Assembly: GCF_011947265.1 (NCBI RefSeq) | Contig: NZ_JAATHD010000030.1 | Span: forward strand, 11,601 to 69,525 | Length of the DNA: 57,925 nucleotides | Direction: 5' to 3' | From: Paenibacillus sp. HB172176 | GTDB taxonomy: Bacteria; Bacillota; Bacilli; Paenibacillales; Paenibacillaceae | In this document: positions 42,763 through 52,802 of the stretch, in pieces | Numbering within the stretch: the first letter of the stretch is position 1 | Layout of the letters: each line of letters starts with the position of its first letter | Position numbers and translations under genes: made by a program | The notes under the pieces: generated by a model | What the model was told of the DNA's origin: nothing | The model's input: only the letters and a program-made list of their open reading frames with translations | Databases searched by the model: none

Positions 42763-43749
42763 CTACTTGGAGACGACCGCATGATATTTCGCAAGCAGCT
42801 CGTCCTCCGCCGTCTTCTGCGGCTTGGCCAACTCCAGAGCCAGCTTCTTCCTGACCTTCTCCGTCAACGCCGCTCCCGTCTCTTGCGCTTCTTCTTCTTT
42901 GTCCGCCAGCAGAATCACCGCATAACCCTCGTCGATTGCGATAGGGCCGGCGGTTTCTCCGATGGTCATGGCAGAGGCCGTTTGCAGCATGCCCTGATCG
43001 TAGAAGGGATCCTTCGCATCAATAACTCCCAAGTCGCCGCCGCTGTCTTTCGTGAATTCATCCTGCGAATATTGGCCGGCCAGTTCACCGAATGGCTCTC
43101 CCATCTCAAGCTTTTCCAAGACGCTTTGCGCCTGCACCTCGGTAGTCGTCACAATCCATTGCAGATGATAGCTCACCTTGGGCTCGAACAGTTGGGCATT
43201 CTCAATAATATATTGCTCTACCTCATCATCCGTCACCTGGATGTCCTCCATTCGGATTTTATCCATCAAGAGGCGATAGCGCAGTCCCTCCTTCACCTGC
43301 GACTCCGACAGACCGAGCTGCTCCTTCATCACGGTCAAATAATGAGCCACGCTGTCGTAGCCCTCCGCCTCGGCGGCGAACGCCTCGTCCAGCTCCTCTT
43401 GCGGGACATCCAGCTCCTTTGCTTCCCCTTCCATGTCCATGGCCATGCGAAGCATCATCTCTCTCAGCACCGCATCGCCATACTGCCGATACAGCTCCGC
43501 GTCGAGATCGCTTCTTGCGATGGGCTTGCCCCCGACAGAAGCGACCGTCTCCTTGTCCTCATTTTCAGAGCCTTGATCGGCCGCATTCCCGTCTTGACCG
43601 TTGTCATGCGTCGTATTCAGCTCATTCGTCTGCGTATTTCCTCTAGGCTGCAGCAAAGGCCATACCTTCATCACCACGATGCCCGTCAACACGATCATGC
43701 ATACGGCTTGAAGGATGACGACCGACTTCAGCACATTGCTTCTATTCAT
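42763..43749 (-). CDS. PpiC/PrsA-like peptidyl-prolyl isomerase (YacD-like), membrane-anchored
   Basis: A 328-residue protein. The N-terminal signal/anchor helix is NVLKSVVILQAVCMIVLTGIVV with no lipobox. A Thr/Asn/Asp linker follows, then a SurA-N-like helical region (about 70-190). The parvulin domain (about 195-290) has VSYHLQWIVTTTE, GEPFGELAGQYSQDEFTKDSGGDLG and EGYAVILLAD. It assists folding of secreted proteins outside the membrane. I chose ATG 43749 because GGAGG lies nine bases upstream and the anchor follows at once. It is read 16 bp after hslO. Confidence 0.88.
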   Translation of the reverse strand: MNRSNVLKSVVILQAVCMIVLTGIVVMKVWPLLQPRGNTQTNELNTTHDNGQDGNAADQGSENEDKETVASVGGKPIARSDLDAELYRQYGDAVLREMMLRMAMDMEGEAKELDVPQEELDEAFAAEAEGYDSVAHYLTVMKEQLGLSESQVKEGLRYRLLMDKIRMEDIQVTDDEVEQYIIENAQLFEPKVSYHLQWIVTTTEVQAQSVLEKLEMGEPFGELAGQYSQDEFTKDSGGDLGVIDAKDPFYDQGMLQTASAMTIGETAGPIAIDEGYAVILLADKEEEAQETGAALTEKVRKKLALELAKPQKTAEDELLAKYHAVVSK

Positions 43750-43765
43750 TCCCCGATGCCTCCGA

Positions 43766-44677
43766 TTAGGATTCGCTCGGCTCAGGTTTCGCTTGCTCCA
43801 GAAGCTGCTCCAGCTGCTGCTTGTCGAAGGCGTAGGCTTCATTGCAGAAATGGCAGACAACCTCCGCCTTGCCGTCCTCTTCGATCATCGCGGCAAGCTC
43901 CTGCTCGCCAAGGCTGAGCAGCGTGGTCTCCACCCGCTCCCGCGAGCACTGACACTTGAATTGCAAAGGCATCGTATCGTGAATGAGAAGGTCCTCGTCC
44001 CCTACAATCCAGCGCAGAATGCCCTCCGGCGTCTCGCCTTGATCCAGCAGCGACGTGACCGGCGGCAAAGCCGCGATCGCCTGCTCCAATCTTCCGATCT
44101 CTTCATCCGAGAGTCCCGGCAGCAGCTGCACGATGAAGCCGCCGGCATGAATGACCGCCTTGTCCGGGCCAACCAGCACGCCTGCTCCTACCGCTGACGG
44201 CGTCTGTTCCGACACGGCGAAGTAGTAAGTGAAATCCTCGCCAAGCTCCCCGGAAATGATCGGCACGCTGCCGCGATAAGGCTCCTTCAGTCCCAGATCC
44301 TTCGTCACATGCAGATAGCCCTCGGTGCCTACCGCGCCCGCCACATCCAGCTTGCCGAGCGCGTTGCTCCCATGATGCGCCTGCGGATGCTCGACGTAGC
44401 CTCGCACCTCTCCGGCAGCATTAGCATCCACGACGACTTGACCGATCGGTCCGTCGCCCTTCACCTGTATCGTAAGCTTCTCCGCGCCCTTCAGCATCGC
44501 CCCCATCATGGCGCCAACGCTAAGCGTTCTGCCAAGAGCCGCCGTAGCGGTCGGGAAGCTGTCATGCCGACGTCTCAGCTCCTCCACCAGCTTAGTCGTT
44601 CTGGCCGCGAACACCCGAATCTTGCCCTTCCAGGCCGTCCCTCTGACGAGTATATCCTCCTGATGATTCTCTTCCAT
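43766..44677 (-). CDS. hslO: Redox-regulated chaperone Hsp33
   Basis: A 303-residue chaperone activated by oxidative unfolding. The N-terminal domain has TAAALGRTLSVGAMMGAMLKG and YVEHPQAHHG. The C-terminal zinc switch has FKCQCSRERVE and VVCHFCNEAYAFD, i.e. CxC and CxxC, all four Cys present. It lies five bases after coaX and just before the foldase gene, forming a small protein-quality group inside the nad/coaX operon. Confidence 0.95.
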   Translation of the reverse strand: MEENHQEDILVRGTAWKGKIRVFAARTTKLVEELRRRHDSFPTATAALGRTLSVGAMMGAMLKGAEKLTIQVKGDGPIGQVVVDANAAGEVRGYVEHPQAHHGSNALGKLDVAGAVGTEGYLHVTKDLGLKEPYRGSVPIISGELGEDFTYYFAVSEQTPSAVGAGVLVGPDKAVIHAGGFIVQLLPGLSDEEIGRLEQAIAALPPVTSLLDQGETPEGILRWIVGDEDLLIHDTMPLQFKCQCSRERVETTLLSLGEQELAAMIEEDGKAEVVCHFCNEAYAFDKQQLEQLLEQAKPEPSES

Positions 44678-44682
44678 ATCCC

Positions 44683-45453
44683 TTAACCCTCCTGGTTCCT
44701 CTCGTATAGAATGCGCAGACCCTCGAGCGTCAAGAGCGAATCAACCTCCTGAATCGTGTCTGATTCGGCGGCAATCAGCTCGGCCAGGCCGCCCGTCGCC
44801 ACCACCTTCGGATCTACGCCGAATTCCGCTTTGATGCGATTCACAATACCGTCAACCTGACCCGCATAGCCGAAAATAATGCCCGCCTGCATCGACGTTA
44901 CCGGATTGCGGCCAATCACGCTCTTCGGCCGTTGCAGCTCGATGCGCGGCAGCTTCGCGGCGCGCTGATACAGCGCCTCCGTGGATATGCCGATGCCCGG
45001 CACGATCGCACCGCCGAGATAGCTTCCGCTCGGATCAATATAGTCAAAGGTCGTCGCCGTTCCGAAATCAACCACAATAAGCGGGGCGCCGTATTTCTCG
45101 ATGCCTCCTACCGCGTTGACGATTCGGTCCGCGCCGACTTCCTTCGGATTTTCATAACGAATGTTAAGACCCGTCTTGACGCCCGGCCCGACGACGAGCG
45201 GGGCCTTGCGGACGTACTTCAGACATAGCTGCTCGAGCGTGCGCATCAATGGGGGCACGACAGACGAGATAATAACACCTTCGATGGCGTCCAGCCGGAC
45301 TCCTGCAAATTGGAATAAATTATAAATGGTAATGCCGTATTCATCCGCCGTTGCGGAGCGATTCGTGCTGAGCCGCCAATGATGCAGCAGCCTCTTGCCC
45401 TTATAGATGCCAAGCACGATATTCGTATTGCCTACATCGATAACCAGAATCAT
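44683..45453 (-). CDS. coaX: Type III pantothenate kinase
   Basis: A 256-residue ASKHA-fold kinase, first step of coenzyme A synthesis. Motifs: ILVIDVGNTNIVLGIYKG (phosphate 1), YENPKEVGADRIVNAVG, VDFGTATTFDYID, YLGGAIVPGIGIS and a C-terminal VVATGGLAELIA. The start ATG overlaps the stop of nadC by four bases (ATGA). Normal length. Confidence 0.96.
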   Translation of the reverse strand: MILVIDVGNTNIVLGIYKGKRLLHHWRLSTNRSATADEYGITIYNLFQFAGVRLDAIEGVIISSVVPPLMRTLEQLCLKYVRKAPLVVGPGVKTGLNIRYENPKEVGADRIVNAVGGIEKYGAPLIVVDFGTATTFDYIDPSGSYLGGAIVPGIGISTEALYQRAAKLPRIELQRPKSVIGRNPVTSMQAGIIFGYAGQVDGIVNRIKAEFGVDPKVVATGGLAELIAAESDTIQEVDSLLTLEGLRILYERNQEG

Positions 45454-46337
45454 GCGTTCATACCGCCCTTCTTCTCCCCGAGATCAAGGCTGATATCGAG
45501 CGCTTGAAAAGAGTACGTAAGGCCTCCTACCGAAATTACGTCTACGCCGCATTCCGCAATTCCGTGAATCGTATCGAGCGTAACGCCGCCGGACGCTTCC
45601 ACGATAACATGCGGCGATCGGCCCTTGATCAGGGCGACCGCTTCCTTCATCAGCTCCGTATCCATATTGTCGAGCATAATAATATCGGCGCCGCTCCTCA
45701 ACGCTTCTTCGACCTCGGCCAGCGACTCCGTCTCCACCTCGATCTTCATCGTATGCGGAATCTGCCTGCGGGCCGCCGCTACGGCTGCCGTAATGCCGCC
45801 CGAGCCTTTGATATGATTATCCTTGATCATGACCGCATCATAGAGGCCGAAGCGATGATTCGCTCCCCCGCCGACGCGAACCGCGTATTTCTCCAGCATG
45901 CGATGACCCGGCGTCGTCTTCCTCGTATCGACTAGACGCACAGGCAAGCCCTGCAGCGCCTCCACGTAGCTTGCCGTCTTCGTTGCGATGCCAGACAATC
46001 GCTGCATCAGATTCAGCGCAAGGCGCTCGCCCGTAAGTAGGCTATGCGTGCTGCCCTCCACCTCCGCTATTATGGTGCCCTTCTTCACGGCATCGCCATC
46101 CTGCGCGTATGCCTGGAAGCGAAGCGAGCTGTCCACGATCTCGAAGACAAGCTTCGCGACAGGAAGTCCCGCGATAATGCCGTCATCCTTCATATGAATA
46201 ATCGCCTTCGATTGCGAGGTTCTTGGGATTGTCGTCTCCGTCGTAATGTCTCCGCTTCCGATATCCTCGGCCAGCCAGTCGCGAATTTGCTCGCGAAGCC
46301 TGGCGTCATAACCGCCTGCCGTCCATTCAAACATCAT
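45450..46337 (-). CDS. nadC: Nicotinate-nucleotide pyrophosphorylase (quinolinate phosphoribosyltransferase)
   Basis: A 295-residue enzyme converting quinolinate and PRPP to nicotinate mononucleotide. Motifs: EDIGSGDITTETTI, LTGERLALNLMQRLSGIAT, DTRKTTPGHRMLEKYAVRVGGGANHRFGL (binding site, split by normal spacing), IKDNHI, and DIIMLDNM. It overlaps nadB by 11 bp and coaX by four, so the three are one message. Confidence 0.96.
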   Translation of the reverse strand: MMFEWTAGGYDARLREQIRDWLAEDIGSGDITTETTIPRTSQSKAIIHMKDDGIIAGLPVAKLVFEIVDSSLRFQAYAQDGDAVKKGTIIAEVEGSTHSLLTGERLALNLMQRLSGIATKTASYVEALQGLPVRLVDTRKTTPGHRMLEKYAVRVGGGANHRFGLYDAVMIKDNHIKGSGGITAAVAAARRQIPHTMKIEVETESLAEVEEALRSGADIIMLDNMDTELMKEAVALIKGRSPHVIVEASGGVTLDTIHGIAECGVDVISVGGLTYSFQALDISLDLGEKKGGMNA

Positions 46338-47943
46338 CTATCCGCTCCTCGGTTAAGCCTTGTGTCCTGTGCAAGACCGTATGCTTTCTCCAGATGTCAT
46401 CATCCCGCTCCGGGAAATCCTCCCGATAATGCGCGCCTCTGCTCTCCTCGCGGTTAAGCGCCGCTTCTGTCGTAAGCAAGGCGCAGGTCAACATATTCGC
46501 GAATTCGTATTCCTCGCGCTGCGTGAGCGCGTAATGGAAGATCGGCAGCTGACGCTTCAGCTCCTCAAGCCCCTTCCTCAGCCCTGCGCCGTCTCGCTTG
46601 AGACCCGCATAGCGCAGCATCACCTTCTGCAGCTTCAAGCGCCGCTCTACCACCGCCTGCATCGACGCCGCGCAGCGATCGGCATCCTTCGCGATATGCG
46701 GCGTAACCGTTAGCGGCGGCAGCTCGTCGATTCGCTTCACGATGCGCCTGCCGAATACAATCGCTTCCGACAACGAGTTGCTCGCGAGCCGATTGGCGCC
46801 ATGAACGCCTGTCGACGACACCTCGCCGCAGGCGAACAGCCGCTTCACATTCGTCTCGCCGAACAGATCGGTCTTCACGCCGCCCATCATATAATGCATC
46901 GCGGGCGCGACCGGTATCCAATCGCTTGTGAGGTCCAAGCCGTATTTCAAGCAATAGTCGTAAATCGTCGGGAAGCGATGTCTCACCATCTCCGGCGATT
47001 CATGCGTAACGTCGATGTAGACAAAGGTCGATTTCGTAAGCTCCATCTCCGCTACGATCGCCCTTGCCACAACATCGCGGGGCGCCAGCTCCAGCTGCTC
47101 ATGGTAACGCTCCATGAAGCGCTCTCCCTTGATGTTGCGAAGCACCGCACCCTCGCCTCGGACCGCCTCCGAGATAAGGAACCTCGGCGCTCCCGGATAG
47201 CAGAGCGCGGTCGGATGGAACTGGATGAACTCCATATCCTGAATGTACGCTCCCGCCCGATAAGCCATCGCAATGCCGTCGGCGGTCGCAACCTCCGGAT
47301 TGGTTGTGTAGCGGTACAGCTGCCCCGCTCCGCCGGAGCAGAGAATAACCGCCTTGCCCCGCACGTACAACCGTTCTCCGCTTGATTTCTGAACAAGCGC
47401 GCCGCAGCATTCGCCATCCTGCGTGACGAGATCAATGACGAAGTGGTCGTCCCACACCTCGATCTTCTCATTGGCGATCGCCGTTTCGGACAGCGCGCGG
47501 ACGATCTCGAAGCCGGTTGCATCGCCGTTGGCATGCAGGATGCGGCGCTGGCTGTGAGCGCCCTCCTTCGTGAGAGCGTATTCGCCGTTCTCCACGTCGA
47601 ATTGCGTGCCCATCTTGATGAGGCTCCTTACGCCATGCGGGCCTTCATGCACCAGCACATCGACCGCAGCCTGGGAGCAAAGTCCCGCGCCGGCGATCAA
47701 CGTATCCTGCAGATGATAGTCCGGTGAATCCTCATCGGAGATAACGGCGGCAATGCCGCCTTGCGCGTAGCGCGTGTTACTGTCCATCAGCGACTTCTTC
47801 GTAATCATCAAAACTTCGTTATTATGCTCGCTAGACCGTATAGCGGTAAAAAGACCGGCAATGCCGGCCCCGATTACGATGACATCTTTGTCCACTACAG
47901 GGAGCTTGTCCAGCTCCACATCGACCAAATATCTAGGTATCAT
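46327..47943 (-). CDS. nadB: L-aspartate oxidase
   Basis: A 538-residue flavoprotein oxidising aspartate to iminoaspartate, the substrate of NadA. The FAD dinucleotide fold is VIVIGAGIAGLFTAIR. Further motifs are SNTRYAQGGIAAV, EGAHSQRRILHANGDATG, QFHPTAL, HYMMGGVKTDLFGET, and CGEVSSTGVHGANRLASNSL. ATG with GGAGG about ten bases upstream. A 157-bp gap with two perfect hairpins separates it from nadA. Confidence 0.96.
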   Translation of the reverse strand: MIPRYLVDVELDKLPVVDKDVIVIGAGIAGLFTAIRSSEHNNEVLMITKKSLMDSNTRYAQGGIAAVISDEDSPDYHLQDTLIAGAGLCSQAAVDVLVHEGPHGVRSLIKMGTQFDVENGEYALTKEGAHSQRRILHANGDATGFEIVRALSETAIANEKIEVWDDHFVIDLVTQDGECCGALVQKSSGERLYVRGKAVILCSGGAGQLYRYTTNPEVATADGIAMAYRAGAYIQDMEFIQFHPTALCYPGAPRFLISEAVRGEGAVLRNIKGERFMERYHEQLELAPRDVVARAIVAEMELTKSTFVYIDVTHESPEMVRHRFPTIYDYCLKYGLDLTSDWIPVAPAMHYMMGGVKTDLFGETNVKRLFACGEVSSTGVHGANRLASNSLSEAIVFGRRIVKRIDELPPLTVTPHIAKDADRCAASMQAVVERRLKLQKVMLRYAGLKRDGAGLRKGLEELKRQLPIFHYALTQREEYEFANMLTCALLTTEAALNREESRGAHYREDFPERDDDIWRKHTVLHRTQGLTEERIDDV

Positions 47944-47969
47944 GATTATGGCTCCTCCAGCTTCACGGG

Positions 47970-48043
47970 GCTCCTTTGTCTTCGGACAAAGGAGCAGCGC
48001 ATGCCGCGATCAGCCTTCCTTCAGCTTGTATCGCGGCATGCGC
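47970..48043 (-). other. Two back-to-back perfect hairpins between nadA and nadB
   Basis: The first hairpin in the direction of transcription has 14-bp arms, GCGCATGCCGCGAT and ATCGCGGCATGCGC (47997-48010 and 48030-48043), with a 19-base loop. The second has 11-bp arms, GCTCCTTTGTC and GACAAAGGAGC (47970-47980 and 47985-47995), closing a four-base loop. Neither has a U-tract. They could set the nadA/nadB expression ratio by processing or attenuation. Confidence 0.8.
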
Positions 48044-48100
48044 TCTATCTTTTGCGCGCCAAGCGTAAGCAAGCGCGTCTTTCGAATAACCTTCGTACTA

Positions 48101-49039
48101 TTATTTCACTTGCAGCATACGCTCGAGCGATTTGCGGGCTTGATCCGCTACAGCAGGCGGCACATAAATTTGCGGCTGCATGTTTTCGAGACATTTGACA
48201 AGCTTCTTCAGATTGTTCACCTTCATATTCGGGCAAACGAGATATTTCGAAGCGAAGTGGAAGCTCTTATTCGGGCTGTCGAGACGCAGCTGATACCCCG
48301 TTCCGTCCTCCGTGCCGACGATAAACTCCTGACAATCCGACTCCTTGCAATATTTGATAATGGCCGTCGTGCTTCCTACGAAATCGCCAAGCTCCACAAC
48401 CTCAGGCCGGCATTCGGGATGAACGACGAATTGGGCGCTTGGATACTTCGCCTTCATCTCCTCGACATCCTTGACGGTCAGCATATCATGAGTGTTGCAG
48501 TAGCCTTCCCAAATAATCATCTTCTTGTCGGTATGCTGCTGCACGTAATGGCCCAGATTTTTGTCCGGCACCCAGATCACTTCATCGCCCTCGACCGAAT
48601 TGACCACCTTCAGCGCATTCGCCGAGGTGCAGCAAATATCCGTCTCCGCCTTGATCTCGGCCGACGAGTTAATATAGGTAACAACGGTTGCGTTCGGATG
48701 CTGCGCCTTCAATTTGCGAAGCCCGTCGACATTGACCATATCCGCCATCGGGCAGCCTGCGCGCTCGTCGGGAATAATGACGGTCTTGTTCGGCGCAAGA
48801 ATCTTCGCGCTCTCTCCCATGAAATGAACGCCGCAGAATACGATGACATCCGCGTCGGTCTGGGCGGCCTTCTGCGCCAGCAAGAAGGAATCTCCCCGGA
48901 AATCCGCAACCTCCTGTATTTCATCACGCTGATAATAATGAGCAAGAATAATAGCATTCCGTTCCTTCTTCAATTGCAAGAGCCGTTCACGCAGCTCGCG
49001 GTTCTGCTCCGCTTTGCGTTCCAGCGCCAATGCTTCCAC
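48101..49039 (-). CDS. nadA: Quinolinate synthase
   Basis: A 312-residue 4Fe-4S enzyme condensing iminoaspartate with dihydroxyacetone phosphate. Motifs: NAIILAHYYQRDEIQEVADF, FCGVHFMGESAKIL, DERAGCPMADMV, FVVHPECRPEV and KYLVCPNMKVNNL. These include the three conserved Cys that bind the cluster (in CGVHF, PEC and VCPNM). I chose GTG 49039 because GAGGAGAGG lies seven bases upstream. In-frame codons further upstream add residues unlike the family. First gene of the nadABC-coaX-hslO-foldase operon. Confidence 0.95.
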   Translation of the reverse strand: MEALALERKAEQNRELRERLLQLKKERNAIILAHYYQRDEIQEVADFRGDSFLLAQKAAQTDADVIVFCGVHFMGESAKILAPNKTVIIPDERAGCPMADMVNVDGLRKLKAQHPNATVVTYINSSAEIKAETDICCTSANALKVVNSVEGDEVIWVPDKNLGHYVQQHTDKKMIIWEGYCNTHDMLTVKDVEEMKAKYPSAQFVVHPECRPEVVELGDFVGSTTAIIKYCKESDCQEFIVGTEDGTGYQLRLDSPNKSFHFASKYLVCPNMKVNNLKKLVKCLENMQPQIYVPPAVADQARKSLERMLQVK

Positions 49040-49167
49040 GATAGATCCTCTCCTCTTATGAGGGAAGGGACAGCCTGTCCCGTTCCAAGTAACGGCAATC
49101 TTCCAGCTTACCACCCCTTCACGACTTTGTGAATTGATGCACAAGCCATGGAAGTCGATTGCCTATA

Positions 49168-49215
49168 GTGTAAACCAAACCCCATAATTTCATTTGTTTA
49201 AGCTTTAATTTACAC
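49168..49215. promoter_or_regulatory. Inverted repeat in the nadA upstream region, candidate operator
   Basis: GTGTAAA (49168-49174) and TTTACAC (49209-49215) are perfect inverted copies separated by 34 bp of AT-rich DNA. They lie about 130-175 bp before the nadA start. In Bacillales, NAD biosynthesis genes are repressed by NiaR (YrxA) with nicotinate. This pair is a candidate site by position, but I cannot match it to a known consensus. Confidence 0.4.
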
Positions 49216-49388
49216 TTGGCAGGAGGGTCTGTCAATGGATGCAACACCAATTTTTATAAGAGATTTTAGGCGCGGGAAGGTATCTCAAAGCGCCGCATGA
49301 TCTGGATTCGCTCATCGGTCCTTCCTTCTTGCATCCGACTTGCTCGATCCATCAAGGATGGCGGAGCACCGGGGATGAAACATAGGCT

Positions 49389-49460
49389 TAACTGCCTTAT
49401 TCGGCTCTTAGAAGTCAGATTCGACTGATTTCAGAAGCTATCGGACATTTCCGAGGCTCG
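49389..49460. repeat. Half-element of repeat family B
   Basis: Two direct, degenerate copies of the family-B unit with a 50-bp period. The first starts TAACTGCCTTATTCGGCTC near 49389 and continues TTAGAAG. The second is TATCGGACATTTCCGAGGCTC near 49439. No inverted partner pair is visible downstream. This shows that the two-copy half can exist alone. Confidence 0.6.
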
Positions 49461-49565
49461 CGATTCATTGTAGGATCGGAACGAAGCTGTCAACTTGCAC
49501 GATTCTCCGCCCAATGCTTGCTTGCGTAATAACGAAACAGGAATAATCAATAATGGAACCATAAG

Positions 49566-49744
49566 CTGGATTTTCTCCTGTATATCTCTCCTAATTGAGT
49601 GGAATTTGCAGTTATGCTGGAATTTCTCCAGTACATTTCGTGGATTCAACGCTTTTTCTCGGAACTGCGACTAATATACTGGAGCTTTTCCAGTTTAATT
49701 GGCGCTAGCAGATAAAACAGTCAGATATATGGGAGTTATTCCAG
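49566..49744. repeat. Mirrored ~51-bp repeat element C (nadA-ftsH gap)
   Basis: The motif consensus is CTGGAATTTCTCCAGTATAT. Direct copies begin at 49566 and 49617 (51-bp period). Inverted copies end at 49693 and 49744 (TTCCAG at 49688 and 49739, 51-bp period). Individual copies are themselves small hairpins (CTGGA-N5-TCCAG). Total length is 179 bp, as for element A, but the sequence is different. Confidence 0.8.
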
Positions 49745-49752
49745 TATATCCG

Positions 49753-49860
49753 GCTAGACATATGCCTCTCCCATACTCAGCTACACATATGCATCTCCCA
49801 TACCCAGCTACACATGTGCATCTCCCATATCCGGCCACACATATGCATCTCCCATATCCT
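49753..49860. repeat. Four tandem 27-bp repeats
   Basis: Units start at 49753, 49780, 49807 and 49834. The consensus begins GCTACACATATGCATCTCCC and ends ATACCCA or similar, with two to five differences between copies. Because 27 is a multiple of three, the plus strand reads as repeated ATHMHLPYP, but coding is doubtful. The array directly follows element C and shares the string ATATGGGAG with its last copy. Confidence 0.8.
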
Positions 49861-50010
49861 CTTGTCATAGAGCAAAGCAAGTGACACCCGTTCCTTTCCC
49901 GACGCGCGCTGGACGCTGAGCGCAAATATCAGATCAGCAAGAGTCGTCTTCAAACGCTTCGATCGGCGGTTGGACACTCTCCCGTTAGGAGCGGAAATCT
50001 GCCAAGCACA

Positions 50011-50050
50011 AAAAACGAACATCCCGCACATGCTTGTGCGGGATGCTCGT
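50011..50050 (-). terminator. Rho-independent terminator of ftsH
   Basis: On the minus strand ACGAGCATCCCGCAC pairs with GTGCGGGATGTTCGT around a six-base loop, with one G-U pair, followed by TTTTTT. It lies 50 bp after the ftsH stop. Confidence 0.92.
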
Positions 50051-50100
50051 TAGACTGTTCGAAACAATCGGCTGAAAAGCCTGTTCCGTTCACAATCCAT

Positions 50101-52113
<2,013 letters not shown>

Positions 52114-52214
52114 CCCCTACCTCCTCTCAGACGCTTTAGATATTTTACCATAGCATGACTTTCCATCACAATAGAGGCTGCTGGAGAAGGGCATGCCTGG
52201 CGATAGCGCGCTCA

Positions 52215-52751
52215 TTATTCGTAAATTTCCGGCTTCAAAATGCCAATATAAGGCAGATTCCGGTATTTCTCCGCAAAATCGAGACCGTAGCCTACCACGA
52301 ATTCATCCGGCAGCGTGAAGCCCTTGTAATCCGGCGAGAGCTCTGCCGTCCTTCGAGCTGGCTTGTCGAACAGCGTGACGATCGTAACCGATTTCGCATT
52401 GCGCCGCTCAAGCACGTCAATCAAATAACTAAGCGTAAGACCGCTGTCGATAATATCTTCGACAATGAGGACCTCCCGCCCTTCGACGGACACATCGAGA
52501 TCCTTGATGATCTTGACGACGCCGGAGGACTTCGTTGACTGTCCGTAACTGGATACCGCCATAAAATCGATTTCAAGCGGTACCGTAATGCTTTTCACCA
52601 AATCGGACATGAAAATAAATGCGCCCTTCAAAACGCAAATGACGAGCGGATTCCGCCCCTCGAAATCAGCGCTTAGCTGCGCGCCCAGCTCTCTTACCTT
52701 GTTCATAATCTGTTCTTCACTGTACAATACGTCTTTTATATCGCTCTGCAA
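52215..52751 (-). CDS. hpt: Hypoxanthine phosphoribosyltransferase
   Basis: A 178-residue purine salvage enzyme turning hypoxanthine or guanine plus PRPP into IMP or GMP. Motifs: CVLKGAFIFMSDLV, DFMAVSSYGQSTKSSG (the flexible loop) and the PRPP-binding VLIVEDIIDSGLTL. The start is TTG with AGGAGG nine bases upstream. Placement between tilS and ftsH is the conserved Bacillales arrangement. Confidence 0.95.
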   Translation of the reverse strand: MQSDIKDVLYSEEQIMNKVRELGAQLSADFEGRNPLVICVLKGAFIFMSDLVKSITVPLEIDFMAVSSYGQSTKSSGVVKIIKDLDVSVEGREVLIVEDIIDSGLTLSYLIDVLERRNAKSVTIVTLFDKPARRTAELSPDYKGFTLPDEFVVGYGLDFAEKYRNLPYIGILKPEIYE

Positions 52752-52802
52752 ATTCGTTAATCCTCCTGCGCTTACCTATGTTTATGAGCATAGCCTTGCA
52801 TC

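Larger units (their letters stand above)
49145..50100. other. Long gene-free region between nadA and ftsH
   Basis: About 950 bp without a convincing gene. In order it holds the candidate nadA operator, a half-element of repeat family B, mirrored element C, a 27-bp tandem array and the ftsH terminator. The short plus-strand frame over the tandem array lacks a good ribosome-binding site. Confidence 0.65.

Noticed and set aside
41953..43917. Long plus-strand frame of 654 codons across cysK and the foldase gene
   Set aside because: It is the complement of two clear genes, has no family motifs and a composition rich in Arg/His/Leu typical of antisense frames in GC-balanced DNA.
49753..49860. CRISPR array
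   Set aside because: The 27-bp units are contiguous without spacers, and no cas genes are present.
49699..49884. Small protein with ATHMHLPYP repeats
   Set aside because: The open frame follows from a repeat length divisible by three; no ribosome-binding site and non-silent changes between units.
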